64,000 bases of DNA, from positions 6,841,001 to 6,905,000 of the forward strand of contig NC_070563.1 in NCBI RefSeq assembly GCF_026914185.1. Direction: 5' to 3'. The translations under genes and the position numbers were made by a program. Source of the DNA: Puccinia triticina. Its lineage: Eukaryota; Basidiomycota; Pucciniomycetes; Pucciniales; Pucciniaceae. The notes under the pieces were generated by a model. The model saw nothing but the letters and a program-made list of their open reading frames with translations, made no database searches and had not been told where the DNA came from. Every line of letters starts with the position of its first letter. Positions within the stretch are counted from its first letter, which is position 1. Below, piece after piece: positions 55,245 to 64,000 of this stretch.

Positions 55245-58200
55245 CAACGGTGAAACCAATACAATACAATACAATAATGGTCAATGTATCTGTATTGTAT
55301 TTGTTAGCCAATACATGGCAATACAATACATTGGTCATGTATTGGCTAACCAATACAATACAGATACATTGTATTGGAAAGCCAATACATGGATAAGCAA
55401 TACTGTGTAATGTATTTCTTAGGCAATACAATACCAATACATTATTGGTACTGTATCTGTCATACCTGCTGAAAACAGAAAAAGAAACAAATAAAAAAAA
55501 CTATGTTTCTTTGGGAAACTCTTGGTCTGCGTGGAAGAAATAGGATAAATAAAAAGGTAATATATGTCAAAGAAAACTACAACTCTTCTGGGAGACATAT
55601 TTTTTTCATGTGATCATGCTCTTGCTCGGCATGCACAAATATACTGTTGGGAAGCTCAAATTCACCATCTGGATTGAATCCTTGAAGCAACCATTGGTGG
55701 GAGCTCACACACCTCTCAATGGTTCGGACAGAAAGACTTCCACGATCACGTCCACAAGTGTCTGATGCTGCCGAGAAACACCTCTCAACGCTTGCTGAGG
55801 TTGAGCAGGTAGCTAAAAAATCACGCGCAAGGAGTGCCAGGATAGGAAAATCACGGCTGTGGGCCTATTAAGATTAAGATTGAGGTCAGTACGAAATTGA
55901 CTATGACGGTGGAACAATGTATGAATATGCTTTACAAACCTTCCACCATTGTAGTGCCTCATGTGCTTGAGACGTAGGCTGCTTGAATTTCCCCGAAAGG
56001 TATAGCGATAGCTCGTCGGTGGGGGTCGTTTCAACAGTCTCCGGAAACAAGTCAACCTCTTCAAGTTCCCGCTTTCTAAGATTTTGTTTGTCTGACTCGG
56101 AATGTTCAAGCGAGGCAGGTGGCTCACTGATCACCAGATTGGCTTCGTATTCGATCTTTCTCATGTTGAAGTGTTCGGTAATTAGGGACTCGGCATGTGA
56201 GTGATCGGATGGGTACCACGCTCGGAAGATCGAAAGCCGGTAACTTGGATTTAAAATTGTTGCAAGAACAATTGTGTCGCACTTGATAGCCTCATCGACA
56301 TAAGTTCTTGTTTTTTCAAGCATCTTGACGAACATAGGATGGAATTCCTCTTCATTTTTGGAGGCAAGTTTTTTCTTGAGGAACGAGGTTATGCCCCAGT
56401 ATTCGCCTAGCATCATCCTACCAGAGGAGATATCTCCTTCCATCCTTTTGGTAATAAAATAAAACTCCTGCCAAGCAAATCAGAAATCAGTTTTGATCGC
56501 TCTATCATGTATTCAAAATGAAAATACCAACAGAAAGTGTATCATTTAGCTTCCTCACCACTTCCCAATCGGAGCGAGCAAGCTCTACATTGTCAAAGTA
56601 ATTCGAGTCATCGTCTTTCTCTTGCCGGTCCTTCTCGTCGATAAGCTTGTTGATCACGTGGCGAGCATTATAAGCCCGTTCGCGGCTTTGGAATTTAATA
56701 TTCCATCGAATCCCATGGCCCGCAATCAAGCCAGGCCCCGAGTAGTCGAGTTTCTTGCACCACGTGTCAAACTCGGATCGTCGTGCCGCCGACGAAGTGA
56801 TTTTCGAAATAATGAAGTCAACCTACAACAGCAAAATGGGTATGTTAGCTGCTTCACAAAAAAAACAATCAGTTCATTGGATTGATTATTGCTAACCTTC
56901 TCCAATGTTGTCGCAACTGGTTTGCCTTCAATATTGAAATCTTCATCGTCCACTTCATCATCGCTGTTTGAAGGTCCATTGTCTGGTATTTTCTCTCGGA
57001 ACCAACCAACTTGAACCTCTAAGCCATCAGAGTCTTGATTATCATTCTCGTTCTTTTCTTCAATATCGAAAAGTGCCGGTACAAATCCGAGAGTCGATTT
57101 TTTGGCCTTGGTCAGTCCAGCAGAAGAAAGCGAAAGGGCCCGGAGACCAGCGTTAACAATGAGAGCGATCTTGTGACAAAAGCATCGTATGTGGTTTTTG
57201 GATAAGTTGAGACTCTCCGAAGTATCCCTGAGGATGATACAATCAACCTCCGCAGCAAGGGTTCGGTTGTTTGACCCAGAATCAGTCGTGTGAGCTAATA
57301 TGTATATATTCCAAAAAAAAGCGAAGTAGGCATCAGTTTGTGGCGTTCAAATTAACTTCATGAAAGATCAGAGAGAAGAATAGAGGTTAGAACAACTTAT
57401 CTTAGTATGAATGCCCGACTTTTTCAAAATATGCGCAAAAGGAATAGCTAAATACTTCCCTGCATGTGTCCATGCAATATACTTCAACGCTAAATGGACA
57501 ATGCGGAAATTCCAGTCGTCCGAAACATAAGCTGCTGAGATTCCCATGAAAGCTTGTCGGTTCCCCTTAGTCGTCCAAACGTCGTGTATAATAGTTATCT
57601 TCGAGCTCAATTCCTAATGTAATTAAATCAGCAGATCAGTTTCTGCATGTTGAGGTGCAAGATAAAAGGGATCGATAGATTTCAATCAACAAAAGAAAAT
57701 AATGTTACCTTGATCTGGTCGATGGCTTTGGTCTGCAAATTCAAGTAAAGCTTGTGGGCTTCCTTTGCAACCCATGCGCGAGAGAATAGACCGCCGCCCT
57801 TCCAATGGTAGCTTAAAGCAACCCCGAGTCCAAAGTCTTCAAAACGACTCCACGGAAGCGAATGTCAAACTAACCAAAAAAGCATCAAGTGGTTGAATAC
57901 CTTGGTGTCATAGCTTCCAGATTCCAGCATGATCTCAATAGGATCCTTCTCTTTCTGGGTCGATTTTTTCTCGATCTCTTTAGGAGTTAACGGTAGCTTG
58001 GCCCCGTTTTTGATCGCATCCGCTCGTGATGGGCATGGTGCTCGGTTTTTGTCCCCGTCTCGATGTTTGTATAGGTTTGCGCGAGTTCCCAATGTCTGTT
58101 TGTAGCTATTCCCGCACCATCGACATTTGTACAGCACAGGAGGGCCTGATTTCTTTTCAAACAAAACAAATTGAGCAAACGGATGCCTTGAAGGCCAGAT

Positions 58201-59045
58201 CATAAAGAGGCCTACCTGACCATCAGCTAATGTGGGCTTATGGAAGAAATCCTCGACATCATCCAAGTTAAGATCATCATCCCTCTTCTTTCGCTTTTTT
58301 TGGGCGGTTTTAACTTTGGAGTTTTCGTCTTCTGAATCTTGTTGGATATCGATTGCATTTTGGGGATGCTCAGCGAGGGAGCCACTCTCTAGATCAGATT
58401 CAACCACTCGTGAACTTCGCTTCCTCTTTGCATTTCTTGAGGTTTGGGGGCTTTCCGCTGTCAAGATCGATCTTGCTTGGGCGTGTTTTGCAGCTGAAAT
58501 TGGAGTTGAAGCAAGCGATTTACGGCCATCTCGGTTTGGTTGGATAAAGTTTGGATTGGTAAGAGCAGGAGTGATCGCCCGGGTTGATTGGCGGGAGGGA
58601 GGCCGTACGCGAGCTGGAGATGCGGATGATCGAGGCATTCAGACGGACTGAAACGGCAATGGTGATGGTTGCAACAGAAACAGAGACTGAACGATACTGG
58701 CCGTGGAGGATGTGATATTGTATATATGTGGTCACCGTCTATGACTACAAACAAGTCCAACCGGTCTCTGCCCTGAGTCGAAGTGAGTAGGCTGTGACAG
58801 CTGGGCCTGTCTGCTGGAATTTGAATACATGTGTGCATGTATCTGTAATTCATCTGTATTGTATTGATCAGTCAGATACATGAAATGTGATATCATGTAT
58901 TGTATCTGAAATGATGATACAAAACTAAAATACAATTTGTATTGTATCTGTAAAACAGATACAATACAGATACAATACTTTTGGCCCTTATCAGATACAA
59001 TACATGACCAATACAGATACATGTATTGTATTGGTTACACCGTTG
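55245..59045. mobile_element. hAT element, autonomous type (3.80 kb), 7-bp TSD
   Basis: The ends are CAACGGTGAAACCAATACAA and, inverted, CAACGGTGTAACCAATACAA. The 7-bp direct repeat ATGCTAC abuts both ends (55238-55244, 59046-59052). Subterminal arrays of GTATTGTAT / ATACAATAC words (55258-55460 and 58850-59035) look like transposase binding sites. It encodes one minus-strand hAT transposase gene. Confidence 0.8.
55577..58638 (-). pseudogene. hAT transposase with BED zinc finger, one inactivating stop
   Basis: The ATG at 58638 begins a Ser/Arg-rich N-terminus with a basic stretch. The BED finger follows: YKCRWCGNSYKQTLGTRANL with the paired His in YKHRDGDKNRAP. Later blocks are the first catalytic region IIHDVWTTKGNRQAFMG, the TTDSGSNN second-Asp region, RCFCHKIALIVNAGL, NPSYRLSIFRAWYP, and the dimerisation region AHSRDFPILALLARDFLA, then SASVERCFSAASDTCGR, ending with TAG at 55579-55577. 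Several short introns are needed (one clearly 55939-55865). A TGA at 57867-57865 interrupts WLV-HSLPWSRF, where the context suggests Arg. Otherwise the protein looks nearly full length. It fills the hAT element at 55245-59045. Confidence 0.8.
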
Positions 59046-59151
59046 ATGCTACGCTAAAATGGACCTTTTTTAGTCTAGCGTAGCAGGTCCACCCTTGTTT
59101 GGATGATCCAATGGCTCCATCACATTGCTCAAGAACAGCTCTCACAAGGAT

Positions 59152-60227
59152 CACTACAAACATTTATTATTTTGCCCAAAAATAAAATAAAAATCAACAT
59201 GAAAAAAAAATAAAACCAAAATTTCACTCAGGGGAACAAACTGAGCATGCTGAGCCAAAAAATAAATAAATGTCCCAAACTGAGCAAAAAACATTGGACA
59301 ATGTTTTGGGATGGTTTTTTTTCACGGGCCTGGCGGGCCTGGAGCGGGCTTGAGCGGGCCTTGAGCGGGCCTGAGATGGGCCAGCCCCAAAAGCACATTG
59401 GCTCAGTATTGAAGAAGTTTTTCCTTGCCCTGGGAGCTTCTTGGGCTTTTGATGGGCCCAAAATCTCAACATGGGCTTTTGGTGGTCTAGAAGTATCAAC
59501 CCGGGCCAATGAATAGCCCATGGGCCTTTGAATTCCCAGAAAGCCCACCATGAGCCCCCACATAGCTAATGGGTTGTTGGTAGCCCATGAAGATCTCCAT
59601 GGGCCAACAGATACCCTCATGGGCTTTTGGTGGCCCATGAAGATCTCCATGGGCCAACAGATATCCTCATGGGCTTTTGGTGGTCCAAAAAGCTCCCCAT
59701 GGGCTTTTTGTGGCCCAGAAAGGAAGCAAAAAGCCCATGGGATCCCATGATGGAAATTTTCCATTGGAAGTATCTGTTGGCCCATAGGAATCTTCATGGG
59801 CCACCAAGAGCCCATTAGCTATGTGGGGGCTCATGGTGGGCTTTCTGGGAATTCAAAGGCCCATGGGCTATTCAGTAGCCCAGGTTGATACTTCTAGACC
59901 ACCAAAAGCCCATGTTGAGATTTGGGCCCATCAAAAGCCCAAGAAGCTCCCAGGGCAAGGCAAAACTTCTTTAATACTGACCCAATGTGCTTTTGGGGCA
60001 GGCCCATCTCAGGCCCGCTCAAGGCCCGCTCAAGCCCGCTCCAGGCCCGCCAGGCCCGTGAAAAAAAACCATCCCAAAACATTGTCCAATGTTTTTTGCT
60101 CAGTTTGGGACATTTTATTTTTTTGGCTCAGCATGCTCAGTTTGTTCCCCTGAGTGAAATTTTGGTTTTATTTTTTTCATGTTGACTTTTGTTTTTTTTT
60201 TGGGCAAAATAATAAATGTTTGTAGTG
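59152..60227. mobile_element. CACTA-like giant foldback (1,076 bp)
   Basis: The ends are CACTACAAACATTTATTATT and its inverse, with GAT duplicated on both sides (59149-59151, 60228-60230). Complementarity runs through most of the element, with a central region of repeated, partly palindromic CCATGGGC / GCCCATGG words. No transposase. Confidence 0.75.
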
Positions 60228-60460
60228 GATGGCCTCTGATTGGTCATTTTATGATTAATTTGCTTGAAAAAAATGTACATGATATTACACCACCCCACAA
60301 AGGATGGCAATGTGCACACATTGCCATTCCATAGGTCTTACCTGGTCTTAACACCAAGTATAAACTTGTGATACAATCATGTAACTGAGATTTAAAAATT
60401 TTGTTACTTGGTTAACTGATCCCATCCCTCCATACTCATATTGCACATACATCCTGGAAG

Positions 60461-60920
60461 CAAGGGTGAAAGCGCTGCGCTTCAAAAAGCGAGTTTTGGT
60501 GGCCGCTGCGCTGCACTGAAAGTAGCGGCCCCGCTCGCTGCGCTACCGCTTTTTGGGTCTGGCAAGAAGCAGGGACCCGCTACTTTCAGCGGTAGCGCAG
60601 CGGAACCATCGCTGCGCTACCGCTTTTCGAGCTGGCCGCGTAGCGCTCCCCCGCTGCCAGCCAAAAAAGTGCAGTGCAGCGCAAAGCGCAGCTGTTTTGG
60701 TGGACGCTGCGCGGCGCTGAAAGGAGTGGCCCCGCCCGCTGCGCTACCGCTTTTTGGGTTGGGAAAAAAGCGGGGCCCCGCTATTTCAAGCGGTAGCGCA
60801 GCGGGACTGGCGCTGCACTACCACTTTTTGGGCTGACCGCGCAGCGGTTCCCCGCTGCGCTGCGCTAAAAGACCGCTAAAAGACCGCTTTTTTGTAGCGC
60901 AGCGCAGCGTTTCAGCCTTG
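60461..60920. mobile_element. GCTGCGC-rich foldback element with 7-bp TSD (copy 3)
   Basis: The ends are CAAGGGTGAAAGCGCTGCGC and the inverse, CAGCGTTTCAGCCTTG. The perfect 7-bp repeat CTGGAAG flanks it (60454-60460, 60921-60927). The interior is iterated CGCTGCGCTACCGC words. Confidence 0.75.
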
Positions 60921-60927
60921 CTGGAAG

Positions 60928-61472
60928 TGATTTTGGACAATTGTCCAAAATGCCTACTGAGCACCCTGGCTCTACACTGGAATGATCCAAGTAAGAGAAA
61001 CTTTGGAGAATGGCAATAAGAACACATTGCCTTCCTTTATGTGGTGGTGCTGGTTGTTTGAGGAAATTAAGAGAGTTGTTTTAGGAAAGTAAGAGGTGTC
61101 TTTGAGGGTAGTAAGAGGTGTCTTTGAGGGTAGTAAGACACATTTAAGAATGGTGTTAAGGAATTTTAGAGCATGGAAATGTGCACTCACTGCCATCCTT
61201 TTGGGAGTGGTGAATTGGCTGCAATCAAGGGCTACATCATGGTATTGTGTTTTGAAATAAGTTTGGACTTGAAATCGTGAAATTTAGGATTTTTATATGA
61301 ATTAATTATGGCATTGTAAAGCATGGAAACCCAATGATGATATCATTGGGCATTATGATTATGACAAGAATTTCATAATTGTCCCAAGCGCAAACCTTGC
61401 CAGACCAAGCAAACCCCGCCAGACCAAACAAACCCCGCCAGACCAAGATCCATCCACAAATTCCCCGTCGAC
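60928..61472. other. Intergenic, no gene recognised
   Basis: It contains a tandem pair of GGTAGTAAGAGGTGTCTTTG (61091-61130) and, at ~61396-61446, three CCGCCAGACCAA repeats just upstream of the accessory gene start. Confidence 0.4.
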
Positions 61473-62943
61473 ATGTCACAATTTGGCATCGAACTCTTTG
61501 CAAGGGCAAACCCACTGCCACGTATGGGATATCTTTCCGATGCGGAGCGCGCTCGCGCCCGTGGTCAAGACGGCCCTGATGCAGCAAATTTCATGGTGAG
61601 TTCCTCCCTTTCAAGCTTGGTCGTCCACGTTGATGATCAGCTGAAATATTGTTCCTTCCGCCTGCCGCAGAAAGCGCATTGCAGCACTTCCTTCAAGCTG
61701 TACTGCCCCAAACCGGGCAACCCAAAGTTATCAAACACTGTAAAAACAAAGAAGGTCTTTGCAATGACCTTTGATATAGGATTTTTGAATCTCAACGGTT
61801 TCCGCAGCCTTGTTGCAGCAGAGGCTGGAAAGATTGTGGACGGTTCTGAAGGACTCATCTGAAACGCGCTCACCTCTGGATCCCCACCCATTTTGTGGCA
61901 GGTCTCTTTGGCCTTCAAGACAACCCCGGAATTCCACAAGAATTACAACTACACGGTCAACAACGAGGAAACTTACGCTTGTTGGATCCAGACCATGAGA
62001 GACACCCACGCAGATCACGTCCATGCCGGCCTCCACGTTGAGATGGATGATCTTGCGGCCATAGCAAAACAGGCAAAGATTTTGGTCAATATCAACAACA
62101 CTGCAAGAGCTAAGCTTTGCTACAAAAAGGGCACTTTTGCGTAGCAAAGCGGAAACACGCTACTGTGGATCCAGAATAGCGTTAGCGCTAGCGGAAAATC
62201 GCTACTTTGAGCGGTAGCGAAGCGCCAGAACCGCTACTGCAGTTTTGGCCTGCGCGTAGCGAAGCGCTTTTTTTTGCCGCTTCGCTACAGTATAGCGCAG
62301 CGGAAAAATTGACGCTTTTTGGCGCTAATAGAACTTTTTAGCGCCAAAAGCGTAGCAAACCGGGTCGCTTTTGTGTCAAAAGCATAGCGGGCATCTCTGC
62401 CTTTTGGTAAAAAAAAATCCAGAAATAGTACACAAACATCAATCCTCCATCATTTTATGATGTGCAGTATTGATGTTTGAATAGTGCTATGGTAGCGCAG
62501 CAAAATTGCTACAGTAGCGTTTTTTTGGCTACTATAGCAAGAAGCGTAGCAAATTGCCGCCACTCTGCGCTTAAAAAAGCGCGCTATTTTCTTTAATTTT
62601 TTCCCCTTAGAAAATGTAGCAAATAGCAAAGCGCCAAGTTCGCTACAAAAAGCTTAGCAAAGCAAGGCTAAAACCGCTGCGCTTTTGCTATGCTGCCGCT
62701 TTTTGTAGCGTAGCTCTTGCACTGTTGATATCAAAACGCACATTTTGACTCAGATGGCAGCTCAGAACGCCAGCGGCAGTCTCAGCTCAAATGCTGTGGT
62801 GGACAGACCGGTACACACGTGGGATCAAGTTTTTATTGCGCGTGGCGCGCTGGGAGACATCAAGGTTCAAGACAGCAAGACTTCAAGGCTTCCTCAAGAT
62901 CCAATGGCGCGGCGTGGCGCGCTTCCTCAAGGCGTTTCAGGTT
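61473..62943 (+). pseudogene. Rust-type accessory gene, copy 2, interrupted by a foldback
   Basis: The ATG at 61473 opens a frame with an in-phase 75-nt intron (61596-61670, GTGAGT..CGCAG). It reads through KVFAMTFDIGFLNLNGFRSL to a TGA at 61859-61861, continues in the same frame (FHKNYNYTVNNEETYACWIQ, MRDTHADHVHAGLHVEMDDL) and meets the 632-bp foldback at 62096. Joining the sequence before the insert to that after its second 7-mer (from 62735) keeps the frame open through HILTQMAAQNASGSLSSNAV and beyond. Its block layout resembles the 10261-12374 gene (central ~100-residue globular block, repeated occurrence), though I align them only loosely. Function unknown; probably transposon-associated. 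Confidence 0.45.
62096..62727. mobile_element. GCTACGC-rich foldback element with 7-bp TSD (copy 4)
   Basis: The ends are CAACACTGCAAGAGCTAAGC and, inverted, CAACAGTGCAAGAGCTACGC. The perfect 7-bp repeat ATATCAA flanks it (62089-62095, 62728-62734). It sits within a coding frame. Confidence 0.75.
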
Positions 62944-63576
62944 TTCTTCTCCTTTCTTTTCTTTGTTTTTGTTTTCATGGTTCTGTTTTCTTGTCAGTTT
63001 CTCTTTCATCATGTTTGTTATTTTCTTTTCTTATATGCGCATCTTGGTTAGGTTTTGGATGTGGAGGGTTGGTTTTGTTGTTTGTTTTGTTTCTGTCTCT
63101 TGTCTTGTGTTGTTGTAGCACGCGCGTGCGCGCTAGGTTGTGATGAGATGTCTGCTACATGTCACAAACTCCAAGGTTTGAGTTCAGTTGGAACTCAGGC
63201 TTTGGAGCGGCATGGACCCACTCTGAACCAAAAAAATTCAGTTCTCCATCAAAATTCAAAGTTATAAGTCTTGGCGCCTTCTGCCCGTGTCCTGAGAATC
63301 CCACGTCTTTTCAGCTCATTATCCCCGCAACGCCAATCTCCTCCAGCTTTCTGGTTTAGATCACAACCCCGCCGGCAGTATCCCCGGCTCTCTGCCAAAC
63401 AAAAATCGCCAACGCGCATCTCCAGCCGTCAGAAAATCAACCCCCCCCACGCTTACACAACTCACCGCGCTCATTTTTGGCCAATCACCCTGGAGGGCAT
63501 ATATCTTAGTTTTCTTTTCTTTTCCATTCCCCTCCCCCAACTGCTGCCGGCCTAGCACCGGACAGAGTTCCTCATT

Positions 63577-63628
63577 TGGTCCCCCAAGCCGGGATCAAAC
63601 CAGCGACCTCAAGATTTACAGTCTCGCC
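63577..63628 (+). promoter_or_regulatory. Retrotransposon primer binding site, tRNA-Tyr type, extended
   Basis: It begins TGGTCCCCCAAGCCGGGATC. Its complement reads as the 3' half of a tRNA ending in CCA, with a TTTGATC T-loop and a CTGTAAA anticodon loop (GTA, Tyr). The TGG start corresponds to the CCA tail, which nuclear tRNA genes do not encode, so this is a primer site and not a tRNA gene. The LTR should end just upstream, but its borders are unclear. A 5'-leader intron is likely at 63731-63830. Confidence 0.6.
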
Positions 63629-63840
63629 GATTTGGACGGTTTTGAGACGCTTGGCGGTCTTTGTTCTTATTTTAAGGTTTCTTTTCTTTTTTTTCTTTAG
63701 GTTTCAACGGCGAGGGCAAGGAGAATAGAAGTAAGTCCCTCCAATTGTGCACCTCCCGGGTCCTTTCTACTACGAGTCGCAACATTAGGCCGCCACATCT
63801 GTGAGCCCAGCAAATACATTGTTTCTTTAGGATTCCCTCA

Positions 63841-64000
63841 ATGCCCGAAGAATCCAGGATGATCAAAATTAAACCCCAGGATAAAACGCTGGGATTCAAT
63901 GGCACCAATGTAGAACGGTTCTTGGCCGACTATCAGCTAGCGGCTAGGCTCAACGGCACTTCTGAGCTTGACATGGCGCAGAAAGTGCGTTTCTTTATTC
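63841..64000 (+). CDS. LTR-retrotransposon Gag, 3' partial
   Basis: The ATG at 63841 follows a GTAAGT..TTTAG intron (63731-63830). The 53 visible residues (from MPEESRMIKIKPQDK, then GFNGTNVERFLADYQLAARL) match the N-terminal pattern of rust retrotransposon Gag proteins with FxGTNVExFL. The frame is open at the window end, so pol should follow beyond it. Position 264 bp after the primer site supports this. Confidence 0.6.
   Translation, partial: MPEESRMIKIKPQDKTLGFNGTNVERFLADYQLAARLNGTSELDMAQKVRFFI

Noticed and set aside
63577..63628. tRNA-Tyr gene on the minus strand
   Set aside because: Only the 3' half is present and a CCA-equivalent is encoded; a 5' half with acceptor and D arm is missing, so a primer binding site fits better.

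Overview
This is eukaryotic, intron-rich and extremely transposon-dense DNA, best explained as nuclear DNA of a basidiomycete and most likely a rust fungus (Pucciniales, probably Puccinia-like). Introns are short (60-130 nt) with GT..AG ends. Five host genes can be modelled with splicing: a 5'-partial COX24/mS38 mitochondrial ribosomal protein gene (2-1779), SPC25 (7726-8888, minus), an MPO1-like dioxygenase (46904-47839), ERF2 palmitoyltransferase (50558-52771) and a secreted-protein candidate (15626-16483). A small membrane or secreted protein lies at 3083-3445, and a decayed gene I do not recognise lies at about 33.1-34.2 kb on the minus strand. I infer the lineage from protein families and repeat style, not from a search.

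Almost everything else is mobile DNA. 4.8-7.4 kb holds small TIR elements. 10.2-14.1 kb carries a broken lineage-specific accessory gene and a broken Tc1/mariner (DDE_3) transposase. 17.0-23.9 kb is a 6.94-kb element with ~95-bp terminal inverted repeats and an 11-bp flanking direct repeat; it carries a DUF6589 gene and a RecQ-type helicase gene in convergent orientation. 24.3-26.5 kb is an Ac-like hAT derivative full of satellite, followed by a MULE transposase C-terminus with an OTU protease-like domain (26.7-28.7 kb). A Helitron helicase relic is at 30.7-31.1 kb. 35.8-38.7 kb is a TIR-bounded block filled by a ~575-bp higher-order satellite. 43.7-49.1 kb is a MITE cluster with two apparently identical mariner-type MITEs around MPO1. 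53.4-60.9 kb holds hAT, CACTA-like and foldback elements. 61.5-62.9 kb is a second broken accessory gene with a foldback inserted in it. The window ends inside a new LTR retrotransposon (tRNA-Tyr-type primer binding site at 63577, gag from 63841).

Two themes connect the elements. First, five elements share CAAS-type ends and perfect 7-bp target duplications: one is an autonomous-type hAT with a BED-finger transposase gene, four are GCTACGC-rich foldbacks. This makes the hAT a candidate source of the foldbacks. Second, nearly all transposase genes are inactivated by in-frame stops, many of them TGA where the reading frame suggests an arginine, as expected from C-to-T decay at CpG.
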